NCBI GenBank assembly: GCA_963457665.1
Contig: OY735209.1
Location: forward strand, 58,725,019-58,789,018
Direction: 5' to 3'
Length of the DNA: 64,000 nt
Source of the DNA: Thysanoteuthis rhombus
Lineage: Eukaryota; Mollusca; Cephalopoda; Oegopsida; Thysanoteuthidae
How positions within the stretch are numbered: position 1 is the stretch's first letter; every line of letters starts with the position of its first letter. The notes beneath the pieces were generated by a model. The model searched no databases, was not told the origin of the DNA, and was given only the letters and a program-made list of their open reading frames with translations. The translations under genes and the position numbers were made by a program. This document shows, piece by piece, positions 11,817 through 22,720 of the stretch.

Positions 11817-11856
<40 letters not shown>
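11668..11856 (+). repeat. tRNA-headed SINE-like unit with hammerhead-like stem-loop and (TA)n tail
   Basis: TAGTTCAGAGGTAGGATATT is a good box A, and GGTTTCAATCCTGCC is box B with one extra T. About 40 bases later, 11775-11798 reads CTGAAGA, GATGT, AAT, ACATC, GAAA. That is a five-base-pair stem with a three-base loop set between sequences that match the conserved hammerhead core (CUGANGA and GAAA). A (TA)n tract runs from 11821 to 11856. The unit appears complete from head to microsatellite tail. Confidence 0.6.
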
Positions 11857-11858
<2 letters not shown>

Positions 11859-11859
<1 letters not shown>

Positions 11860-12215
11860 AAACTGTCAACATCAGCATAGGTTTCTTCAGTTTTTAAGTA
11901 GTGCTGACTATATATTTGTGTGTGTGGTGCATACAGGTTGCATCACTCACTTCTCATTATGTCTAGAAAAAACGCTTTTGTTTTTTTTCCAAATTCACAC
12001 CCAGAATATGTTTATAATGAGGCTGTTCAATTTATAATTTAAGTTCAAGATTATTTTTCGGGACTTTTTTATAGTGATTACCAACAAACAAAACTTTTTT
12101 ATTGATCACCCCTTCTTTTATTTGATCACATCTTACAAAGCATGCAGCCAAAAGACAATGGTCATGTAATGGTTTCTGTTCAGTGACTAACCAGACCTGT
12201 GTATATGCATATGAA
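11859..12215 (-). repeat. Interspersed repeat family A, minus-oriented copy
   Basis: It opens on the + strand with AACTGTCAACATCAGCATAG, then TTTCTTCAGTTTTTAAG, and further along has ATTGATCACCCCTTC and CAGTGACTAACCAGACC. The same blocks in the same order occur at 33935-34400. The open frame at 12032-12253 lies wholly inside the repeat and is not considered a gene. Confidence 0.6.
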
Positions 12216-13406
12216 AGTATCGTTTTTAGACGATGAGGAAAACAGTTCCTCATTGTCTGAAAATTTTTTCACCCCTGTTTGATAAGTATATGTATATATA
12301 TGTATACATATCTTTATGCATATGTATATATATTTTCACATATACATTCTCTTTAAGTCTGTTTTCTACTATTTGGCTGTAAACTTCCATGATCTCCAAA
12401 TGATGCCAAAGGAACTGAACAAAGAAAGCCAAAAAATTGAAGTTTAGCAAAACATATGTCCTCTACGACCAACCCTTAGATTAAATGTTTCATCATCAGA
12501 TGCCAAGGCCACAAATTATCTAAAAGCACGAATCATGGCTTTGCAAGACCTCCTATCTCAATTCTTCAGATCTTGACCGTTAGATGAGAGGTGCTAATGG
12601 TCTGATACTGTCATGGAACATTTCATTCACTTCATATGGGATTCATCTTTCCAATTTTATAACCGCATCTACTGCTTTGAGATGATGTGATATGTTCCCT
12701 GTTGAAGTCCTCAAGTCTCTTGAAAGTGTTTGAACAGTTTACGTGGGTTCTTGGTACCGCCGTTGATAATTGTCCTCCATTAAAGACAGGTTTGGCTTTC
12801 CTTTGAAATTTATTATTAGTATCTGTTTCCAGACCTTGTTGGACCAAGGCTGAACAGTTTGCATTATAGTAGTGTTCAGTACAAATGTTCTGACATAAAG
12901 TCACTTGAGCAATATCATGTCCTAATTTGAAATCATACTTGAAAATTTGTCCAACTTCTTGGGTAGACGCCATTGTTGTTATAAGTAACTCTCCAATAAT
13001 AAAGTATTGAATCTCTATTTACATTGAGTGTGCAAAAAATGCTATACCATTTGTAAATCTTTCACTTTTTACATTATTCTCATTGACGTGTAAAAAAGAA
13101 AACAACAACCAAAAAAGACACAGGTGTAATGAACTGATACTTTTCTGAATAATTGGCACTGTAGAATATTTAATATTCAATTTCTTTTGTCTTCTGTTGC
13201 TGTTAAATCAACTTAGTTATCATAATAGTAGCAGGATGATTGGAGTAACATAAAATCAAATGGAGGGGAGCATCCCAAAATTGAACTGTTTGAGTGAATT
13301 CTTCCATTAAATGGAAATGGTTCAGAAAGTTTTTCATGTGTCAATAGTATGTTGAAGAGGAACTGATTTTTTATAAAAAAGCATTTATATTTTAAGGAGA
13401 GGATTC
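12216..13406. other. No supported gene; one unexplained minus-strand open frame
   Basis: A 113-codon minus-strand frame at 12632-12973 begins with ATG and has a mixed, non-repetitive composition. I recognise no family and see no flanking splice pattern. It may be a decayed repeat ORF or chance. A TATATG-type microsatellite lies at about 12287-12345. Confidence 0.35.
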
Positions 13407-13482
13407 ACCCCCCCCCTTAAAAAAAACAACCCCCCCCCCAAAAAAAAAACAAGCAACCCCCCCTTAAAAAAACCCAAAAAAA
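13407..13482. repeat. Poly(C)/poly(A) low-complexity tract
   Basis: Alternating runs of 7-9 C and 6-10 A (C runs at about 13408, 13430 and 13458). The + strand has no G or T except for a few TT and one G. The slipped run structure is prone to replication or assembly error. Confidence 0.85.
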
Positions 13483-13977
13483 ACAAGAATGAAATATAGC
13501 ATGCAATTTTCTTTTGAAGTTATTGTAAAATTTTACTTGAATTCAGTTCTCTCCATTTTACCCTTACGTATCCTTCAGGTTACGAAGAAAGAGAAAGAAT
13601 GACGATGAAGGAAGTAGGCAGAGTAGAACAATCTTTGCAGTCAAAATGGCTTTGATGTTAAACAGAAACACTAAATTAGAATTTCCACTTGAAAAAAAAA
13701 AAAAATTTCTTTCTATTCCTACAATTTTTCAGTTATCAGCTTCCTTTTTTGATTTCTATATTTTCTTTCATTTGCATTTCTGATTTCATTATGCGGATGA
13801 GATAAAAAGCAAAGCTCATTCTCAACTGCACGAACTTTCTAGGTTAGTTCATTCAAACCAGACAAGTGAACTGGAGTTCTTATCAAACATATTTTTTTTA
13901 TTTCAATTTTCATTTGATAAGAAGTAGATTTGTTTTTTTCAGTTCAATAAACATTTGAAAATAACTTTTGCTAAAAG
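13483..13977. other. No gene seen
   Basis: AT-rich sequence with an A13 run near 13693. No coding or mobile feature is supported. Confidence 0.45.
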
Positions 13978-14225
13978 TCGTGATCAATTTGGAAAACGAG
14001 TGATCAATGAATAAGTAACTTTTGTTGGGTGGTGATCATTGAAAAGCAAGTATTTCCCCAAAACAAGTGAACACTACTGGACACCAACTGAGACCAATTT
14101 AGCATGAACTTACTTCGTAAATTAATCCACTCACAAGAAAACTTCTTTGGAGGGAAATTTGAAAACACTGTTTTATCTGGACATTTTGAGGAGTAAATGT
14201 TGAAATTTTCAGCCCTCTAGTGTGG
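13978..14225 (+). repeat. Interspersed repeat family A, plus-oriented copy
   Basis: GTGATCAATGAATAAGTAAC, ACTACTGGACACCAACTGAG, CCAATTTAGCATGAACTTAC and TTCAGCCCTCTAG match the order in the copies at 18985 and 58130. Directly beyond it, 14250-14290 (GGTTTCTTTAGTTTTCAAAT) matches the family's other terminus in the opposite orientation. The right end is therefore inverted relative to the body. Confidence 0.6.
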
Positions 14226-14861
14226 CATGTGCCTGTGATGCATGACTTAACGGGTTTCTTTAGTTTTCAAATGGTTCTGTCTGGCGATCTATCTTGACAG
14301 TTGTGTTTGACGGTTTCTATAAGTTTCTTGTAGAAGCAGGCCTTCCTTTCTCATGCAACCATCTGCTGTTTTTATCTCCGACCTTGCTATTCTATCGCTC
14401 TAAATTCATTATTCTTTTCTTTATTATCTCCATATGTGCCTATTTGCAAGACACAGAAAATGAGGTCCGCTGTAAGCTTAATAATTATACTATTATTTGC
14501 TTGTTCGTATGTATGACCAATACACTTGTGATGATTCATTCTCCTTTTTTCTCTCATTTTCTCCACCAATGAACATAGGTGAGAATGGAAGCGTGTGCTT
14601 ATGCTTGAATGGGAGCAAAAAGGGACACCAACTTCACTATAACTATCATTTATTCATTACTTCTTCCTTACAAGTCTGAAGCCTAAAATTTAAGTTATAG
14701 TACTTGTAGGCTACACCCACATGAATATAAACGGTACTCAATAATAACAGATATATTAGTTTCGCTTTTCTTCGCATCTCATTATAGTTAATATAAATAC
14801 ATCCCATCGGTAATAACTTGATTATATACTTTATTTGCAGAAATATGTGAGGGGGCATGTT

Positions 14862-15010
14862 GGTGTTATGGTAATGTAAGGACAATGGAATCGATGACCC
14901 GAGTTCTAGTCAAAGCTGTTAATATTCACTTTGCACTAATGCCCTTGTGAAAAGCATGAATCCATTTCTTCTTCTCCCAGCTATGGGTATTACTCCCATA
15001 CAGATTGTGT
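14862..15010 (+). repeat. SINE-like family B copy
   Basis: A head with TGGTGTTATGGTAATGTAAG and GACCCGAGTTCTAGTC, then CTTGTGAAAAGCATGAATCC and CTCCCAGCTATGGGTATTAC. These blocks are shared with 7205-7400 and 29185-29365. Confidence 0.55.
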
Positions 15011-16593
15011 TCTCTAGCCTTTGGATGGTAATCAGTATAGAAAGAGGACAACTATGATTTCAAAACCAGGGAGTAGAGTCCTCATTAGGCGGTTGGATGC
15101 CAACCTTGATGTCCATCAGCCCAGCCGGTGCCAAACAGATAGCACTCCACTTTCTATTAGACTACACCAGCAATGCCAAGAGGGGAATTCTATAGCTGGA
15201 CATTCCAGAATGTCCATACACATCACCCAGGCATGCAACCTGGAGGGGATATTTCAATGTCAAAAGGCAGGTGTCTGTAGAGACAAATGTAGGCCATTCA
15301 TATTTGTAAGAGTAATGATGATATCAAAATTGTCAACACGGGCGGGGAGGGGGGTGGCGTCAAGTTAGATTATGAGCAGATAAATCTGATTTAGTTCCCT
15401 CCATTTCAACTGATCTGCCCCCCCTCATCTGCCTTTGACCATTGTTAGTGGTTTTAATATTAGATTCTTTCCTCGATTGAATTGTTACTAAGAATAAGAG
15501 ATACCAAAGTAATTGTTTGGCCTTTTTTTTTTTATTCCTCACCTGTCTTTAACCTTAGCCTTTCCCACAGTTTTACCTGGCTTCTTCTACCTTAGCTGAG
15601 TTAAGCAGCTTATCTACTTTACTCCACTATCACTTACCTTGCTTTGTAGGTTAGTGTTGGTGTGAGGGTTAGCACATATAAACATAAGTACATTGATACA
15701 CAGCTCATGGTAATTATGAATTGAAGTTTAGCAGGGGAGAGAGAGGGATTGCCTAGTGTTCCTATACATGTGCCCAATGTCAGCCTATTTTCAGAAGTAT
15801 TGACCCTGCTGACAGCATGTGTTCAGAATGGCAACAGTCAACTGATCCCCTCCTTTCATTAAGAGAGATTATTGAAACCAGATATACCAACTTGAGTGTT
15901 TGAGGGTCAAACTTTAGTTACCAGCTCAACAAATGCTGGTCTGGGGTATCAGACTAACTAGTTAGAAGCTAAAATAGTGGATGAATTTGTTGTAGTAGTA
16001 ATAATATATTTCAGGCATCAGAATTTAGAACAGCCTAACTTGATTGTCTCCCCTATATTTCATTAGAAGCATTATTTCAAATTGTAATTTTACAATTCAA
16101 AAGTTTTCATTTCATTTGGATACTGCCCATCAGGAAATTTATCAAGAGCAGAAATCTGTCTATCAAAACATAATTTGCATATCATTGTCTTTCTTTTAAT
16201 TTTCGATTGATTTGTTTTTTCTTTTACACGCTGTATATATGATATGGAATTATATTAAGGGGAAAAAATGTCAATTTTATAAAGTTTTATTGAAAAATTT
16301 TGACACAACTTAACCAAGGTGGTCCCTATCATAATACTGATTGTGAAATGAAAAGAAATATATAAGGTGAAACCATTTTAAAAAACAATTCATTCCAAGT
16401 CGTAATTATACATTTCCTTTTTTCTCATGATCTCTCTAATTCCTTTGCATTTTTAATTAATAATTTTCTTACGTAAGAAATATGACTTTTTACTTTCTAA
16501 CTACACTAAGAAATACTTAATAACGATGTGTAGTTCCATTTTATTTTGATTTGTCTTCTCATTATTATACAGTAATAAATATATAAATACTAA

Positions 16594-16597
<4 letters not shown>
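15011..16597. other. No supported gene
   Basis: A 115-codon plus frame at 15021-15368 follows the SINE copy directly and may be part of a longer repeat, since its composition is not obviously coding. The rest is AT-rich with no recognised element. Confidence 0.4.

Positions 16598-16640
<43 letters not shown>
16598..16640. repeat. (TA)n microsatellite
   Basis: About 17 TA units followed by GTGTGTGT. Confidence 0.95.
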
Positions 16641-18984
16641 TTGTGTCATTTATAGGTAATAGTAAAAATAATTGTTTTATTTTTATGCTATAATAAACAT
16701 TGAAAGATTCCAATTTTTGAGTTTTTCGATTCAGTTTCAAACCATGGTTAGGTTTTTAAAAACCACAAAAGTACAATTCAAATTGTGGTTTTCGACAGAA
16801 TTGAAGAACTATCTAGCAGAGATACAAATGAATGGAAGTTGCCATACCACTAAGTGCTGGATTAAAAATACACAAACTGTACTTGCACAATTTTATTTCT
16901 TTTTTCTTTCAAATTTGAGGACAACTTGGAATTTTCAATGGAAAAGAAATTTCATCCATATTAGCAGTTCACTTCCATGAGTACCAAGATTTACAATTTT
17001 TCTCACTTTTTCTCCCCAGAATTTCTTTCTTCATGAGATTAAGCATAAGATGAGCATGGGATGCATGCATGGAAATATTTATCTGGCAAGTGTAGGCTGT
17101 ATCTTATCACCCACAGACATCTTTCTAAAATCTGTGTAGAACTAGACAGGTAATAAAAAATGGCACATGCCTGAAAGAAATTCTCAAGTTAGCACCAGGC
17201 AGTTGAGGTAAAACAGAGGTCAAAAAAGTGAGTGAATTAATGTTGGTTAGAAAACTGTCTTTCCCATTGCATTTGTCTTCTGCTGATGAGATTCCACTTG
17301 TTACTTGTATCCAGGAATAGCACTACAACTTCTAGCTTTTGTCTTCTGAAAAAAACTTGATGTGTGATCAATATTCACTGATGTGACAGAAATTAATTGA
17401 CACTATTATTTCACTCAGATTTCATGTAGAGATAAAGGGAGTTGATAAATCAAGAACAGTATACTGATTGACATTTACTCAACCTCTCCCAGCTATGGGT
17501 CAAATAACAGAGCAGTTGGAACCCTTTAGTCCTCTAAGGCAGTCTATCTAGAGATTTCTGACATGAAACCTATCGGTTGGCAGTGTCATAGCTGGTCCTC
17601 AGGTGTAGGGGCCATCAAATCTACCCAGTTAAAAAAAACCCTACTTGCTTCTGAAATCACAACAGCATAGTTGCAGCCCTATGCTCCACAAGTAAATAAC
17701 TTTACAATGCCTCTTGCTGAATGAATGGAAGTGACTTTCTTTTGCCTTTGGAGTACATCAGTACTAAGTAAGAATGTAAAGGAATAGAATCCAAAGGAAT
17801 GAAAACTCTTCTACTAGCTGACTCTTGAGAGGTGTCTATTTACTTATATTATTGTCGCTGATTTAGTAAATACATTAAACCCTCGATTTAACAGACAAAG
17901 GGTGGACAGTTTACCGTTAATTGCAAATGTCTGTAAAATTGAATGTTACCAGAGAAAAGGCATTTTTTGCCTTTGTTTTTACTTATTTCCAATTCAAATA
18001 TTCTAATGTAAAAATAGTTGAAGAGTTTATCAAGGGTAAACCAGAAATTTACGGCTAACGCTGGTTGTTGGCTTTTTTACTGAAAAGTAAGCATGATTTA
18101 CAAAAATCTTTTTTTTTTTTTTTTTAGATATATAAAAAGTTGGTTTTAATCTAATCGCAGTTTTATTGAATTTAATCAAAAATTGAGTCATTTTTTTTTT
18201 TTTTTTACTGAACAATGGTCAAGAAAATGAAAAGTCAAATATCCAATTACAAAAATCGAAAAATCTTCTGCGAGTAATTTTTTGTGCTTTCAATCCTTTC
18301 AAAGCTTTTTCACCACTGGAAATTCGTCAGTTTTGAGAAACGAACCAATTTTATTTTTAATTGAAAATTCTATCGACATGGAGAGAAATTGATAATACAT
18401 TAATTTTAAAATATACGGTAGTAAGTACATGCCTTATGGATTTAAGATACGGAAACAAATTATGAAATTGGTTGGTGTCACATAATTTACTTATGCTACA
18501 AGTGTTTCATCAATTATATTTTTACTCTTTTAATCAAAATCGTTTTGTATATATAAAAAGGAGTAAGAGAAAAAAGAAAAAAATTCTGGTATTTGCTTTT
18601 ATACTGTAGATTTTGCAAACGTGCTACTGACACACTTTCTGTAATTTTTCAATTAGCTGCAGTTTCTAATTATGCTTTATTCTAACTTGTGCTTTCTTAT
18701 TCTGAATTAATAAAGAAAGCAAAATCATCTAAAAAAAATATTGAGAAAATATCCGCTTGAAAATCAAACACATTGTCACGAAAGTGTGATAATCTAGCCT
18801 GATTTTTTTCCCTCTTAATTAACTGATAAAAATCTGTGATAGTGGATAGCCAGAAATCTAGCCATTCAGGAAAATGATTTGCCGTTATAATTTCATTTTG
18901 TAGCTAACGCACAACTTATATTGAATATTTTTAGCCATGAAATTAGCCAATGATGGAACAAATTTAGCTAATTTTTGAAGCAGT
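16641..18984. other. No gene seen; partial repeat traces
   Basis: At about 17465-17520, CTCCCAGCTATGGGTCAAAT is a fragment of SINE-like family B. At about 17878, CCCTCGATTTAACAGACAAA resembles a pogo-type terminus, but no partner end was found. Poly(A/T) runs lie at 18109-18126 and 18191-18207. No exon is supported. Confidence 0.4.
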
Positions 18985-19210
18985 TTAATCAAAAAAAAAA
19001 AAAAAGTGTGAATGCTACTGGACACAACCTAAGGGACCAATTTAGCATGAACTTGTATTGTAAATTGAATCCCCTTAAAACCTATTTTGTGAGGGGATTT
19101 TCCAAGAAACGAAATATGGTAAATGCTTGGATTTTAAGCCCTCTAGCTCCATTGGTCTGCTCTTTATATGTGATAGGTATATACCAATTTGGAAACTGAA
19201 GAAACCTTTT
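18985..19210 (+). repeat. Interspersed repeat family A, plus-oriented copy (left arm of a facing pair)
   Basis: AATGCTACTGGACACAACCT, GGGACCAATTTAGCATGAAC, AAGCCCTCTAGCTCCATTGG and a terminus AATTTGGAAACTGAAGAAAC. It faces an inverted copy at 19533-19745 across about 320 bases. The open frame at 18975-19199 lies inside it. Confidence 0.65.
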
Positions 19211-19532
19211 TTGATGTGTTTTGGTTCCCGATTTCTAAAAAATTGGATTAAATTGTACTAAGTTGATAGAATTACAAAAGCTTGTATCAAGTGTCAGAAG
19301 ATGAGAGTTAATCATGAATATTAGAAAGAAGTATGAACAAAATCAACTATGATTCATATCTGTTTATCAAATATGGTTTGATTTCAGCTTAGCAGATTTT
19401 TAAAAAGAAATTATTTTCATCTTTCTGTCAGAACTAGGTTTTTCTTTCTTGCTCCCCTCCCCTTTATTATGAGCTAATTGTAAAATCTGCATATTATTCT
19501 TGGTTCTTGAGGATTCCTGTTTTCATTATTAT

Positions 19533-19745
19533 AAACTGTCGACATAGCTTTCTTCAGTTTTCAAATTGGTCTGGCTAGCGATGTATGTATCATATGTACA
19601 GATCGCACCAACAGAGCTAGAAAATTTAGACATTCACTCCTGTCTACAATAAATGCTCCCCCAGGTTTTTACTTTGGGGGTTCAATTTAAGTTAGTGCCA
19701 AATTGATCCCTTAGTTGGAGTCTGGCAGCATTCATGCTTGTTTTT
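19533..19745 (-). repeat. Interspersed repeat family A, minus-oriented copy (right arm of a facing pair)
   Basis: AACTGTCGACATAGCTTTCT, TTCAGTTTTCAAATTGGTCT, CCAACAGAGCTAG and CAAATTGATCCCTTAGTTGG. Its reverse complement aligns along nearly its full length with 18990-19205. Confidence 0.65.
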
Positions 19746-20201
19746 TTTTCTTGGTTTGGTTTCAAATTTGTTGAAAATGAAATAAAAAGGACTCTTACCT
19801 GCTTCTTTCATAAAGTAATATACGGCATCTGAAACTGGGTTATTTTTTAAAAATAATCATTAATTAATATTTATTACCAACAAGCATGGTGCTTTTACTG
19901 CTCATCAGGTTTCCAAAAACAAAAATGAATTGAGAATTGTCTGAAATGAACGATTATGGTTAAATTCATGAGTTTTCCAGACTAACATTCTGATCCTTGT
20001 TGGTTTTAATGAATAGATTTTGGCTGAAGCATTCTTGGGCCTTACTTCTTGTCTGAAATCCTTGTGTGGTGGTATAAATGCTTTGGAAAATAACAGCACA
20101 AAGCAGAAATAATTGTAAAAAAAAAGATTTACACCTGTTGTTAACCTTGGCAGAACCCAGCTTTACATTACCCAGCTTATGTATCAATGATAATAGCTGC
20201 C

Positions 20202-20223
20202 TTTTATTTATTTATTTATTTAT

Positions 20224-20278
<55 letters not shown>
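20202..20278. repeat. Compound (TTTA)n-(CA)n-(TA)n microsatellite
   Basis: TTTATTTATTTATTTA, then ACACACACACACA, then about 22 TA units. Confidence 0.95.
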
Positions 20279-20281
<3 letters not shown>

Positions 20282-21157
20282 TTTGCATAATAATTTTCAA
20301 TGAGTGTACAGATACTACATTCTGACTTTCGGCTGGAGTTTTGGGGAACAACACTTTGATCCCAGGTATAGTGCACTTATACTATACTTTGATCCTAGGC
20401 AGAGGGCTTGGGAGTGAAACTCTGATCCTTGGCAGAGTGCACAGATACACAGGGCAGTTGAGCGCTGATCCATATGTCAATGATCTCGTCATTTTTGACT
20501 GGTACTATGCTAGTATATGTATCTAACTCACTTCCAGAACTTCTTCCCTGGTGGTAATAACTGTAAAAATGGGTTAACCTAAGTGTCAGCCTACATATAA
20601 TCCCAAATTTTTTACTGTTCTCAGCAATTTTGATCAATTTTGCCAGGTTTGCAGCTCTTCTAATTCTTATAGAACCAAAAACGATAAAGGCCTGGATATT
20701 AAAAAGCTTCACTTCGTTGATTGCCAAAATGTGAGTCAGTCTAAAATTGAAAAGCATAATCTTTGTTAAGATTCCATTCTTTTTGTTTAGATGAATATTT
20801 TCAACTTACTCAGGGTCAATCCCTTAGTTATTGTTATTAATATCCGTAAATCATTCCCTTTTGTTGTAGCTGAGATTATCTGGATCTGATTAATGTATTA
20901 ATTCATTAAACATCCTGGTTCTTAGTACCATTGTTAAATCATTTCAATCATAGTCACCATTTTGTGTTCAATTACTGTGTTATCTTCTCACTATCTTCTT
21001 TTTTTACACCTTTCACACCTGATTAACATTTACCTGTCAGAGTGTCAGAAACCATTCAACACTAATGAGTCAAACATAATCTCATTCTTTAATGATTTCC
21101 CTTTAAATTTGACCCTAATCTTTGCTTCATCTATTCATTTTATTCCTATTGCTAAAT
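20279..21157. other. No gene seen; local short repeats
   Basis: Between 20355 and 20445 three segments repeat a motif like CTTTGATCCTAGGCAGAG / CTCTGATCCTTGGCAGAG. This is a degenerate tandem of about 40 bases. The frames at 20341-20757 cross it on both strands. No family is recognised. Confidence 0.4.
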
Positions 21158-21413
21158 GATCATAGAAACTATTAAAAAACTCAAATGGCAATGGGCAGGC
21201 CATGTTGCAAGACTGAAAGACAACTGATGGACATCACGTCTCACAACCTGGATCCCAGAGATCACGTTAGAAACCGAGGCTGATTGAACACAAGATGGAG
21301 AGATGAACTTGACAGATTCAGGAAATACTGGCATCGCGATGCCCATGATAGGGAATTGTGGCGAATTCTGGGGAAGGTGCATGTCCAACGACGGACGTTA
21401 AAAGACTGATGAT
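21158..21413 (+). mobile_element. RTE-like retrotransposon 3' fragment
   Basis: The translation contains WAGHVARLKDN, a stop, then blocks equivalent to TRWRDELDRFRKYWHRDAHD and RELWRILGKVHVQRRTLKD, followed by TGATGATGA. This is the C-terminal end of an RTE-type endonuclease/reverse transcriptase ORF and its simple-repeat tail, 5'-truncated and interrupted by stops. It is the same family as 36654, 44321, 45610, 51334 and 55983. Confidence 0.85.
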
Positions 21414-22720
21414 GAAATGATATCGAGTTAGGAACCTGAAGCCAAGCTTGGTAAATGTCTAAGTTTAGAGGATTCGACCATGAAAAAAAGTATTACTTAT
21501 CTCGACTAACAGTTTCTACCATCTCCCTCGAGGTTGTCCTTTTGGGCATATATATACAATGGTATCACAGGAAGTAGTTTGTTGTTTTTTTTTGCAAAAA
21601 ATTCCTTGAACTTTTCGGTAGCACCAGTTGTTGTATACTGGGGTTAGTTGATGAACTAGTCTTTGTCTGCACTAGTGGTATTCCTTATAAGCTGTATCTT
21701 TACTCTGAGTAATCTAATTGTAGTCGGCTGTCGTGGTATGTTGAATCGTTATAACTGTTAGCTTATTGTTAATAAACTCTAATAAACTGTGATAATTTTC
21801 CCCTTCAACTTCAGAACTGATTTCTGATTATTAGACATCTGATTTGATCTAGGCTTGTTCCATTTACAGAAGTGAAAGGATGTAATAGCTCTAACAAAAG
21901 GCTGAATAAATACACATTTCTCATTTCTATTTGTTATATACTACCTTATATACTTACCTCTTTTTTTTGTGCTAATTCTTCACTCCAGGGGGGGAGAAAA
22001 GTGGTGAAGAGCCATTTAGCAATAAATCAGAGTGTATCCCACTGCTTGACTCTGAGATGCTCACCCACCAACTTTCATCAACTCTCTTAGTGTTTCCTAC
22101 TGGTTTTGGTGACATGGCTTGTTAGCCTCCACCCAATTTTAATACACAGACTGTGGGTTATGAAGAACAAGGGTTACTAAGAGATAAGTGGTAAATTTAT
22201 GGGGAATGAATAAATATAAGACTTCATTCAATTTTTTTTTTCTTGAAACAAGTGGTGGTTTATCTATCTTTGGGAATCACATTAAGACCCACTTATAATG
22301 TCTCTAATATATATCTTATGAATTTTAAATCTAGAATTGTTGGAAAAAGTCTGAGCTAAACTTGAGGTTCTTGATGTTATTTTTAATAGAAATTCCTATT
22401 TTTTTTTTTTTCATTTTTGAATCAGTTAAATTCACTTTGACTTAGCTAAGTCTGACATAAGGCCCAAGAGTTATCTCCAATTACCAGTGTTTGCAAGGAT
22501 ACCATACTAATTTTTACAAGAAAAAAGAAAGAACTCAATTGTTTTACACTAATGCTTATCATTCATAATTCTTGGATATAGCATATACTTTGACACTTTG
22601 ATAGGATCTATTTTATAACATAGTTGTATCAAGCACACTTAAATACCTCAGCGAATATATTTGAATAAACAATTGAGACTACTGAATAACGAACAAGTCA
22701 CAAATGAGTATGTTTCACTT
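21414..22720. other. No gene seen
   Basis: A (G)6 run near 21989 and poly(T) runs only. No exon or element is recognised. The sequence leads directly into the pyrimidine array. Confidence 0.45.

Noticed and set aside
11668..11830. Active hammerhead ribozyme
   Set aside because: Core bases fit, but the predicted cleavage-site base is G and stem I is not convincing. Reported only as a hammerhead-like motif.
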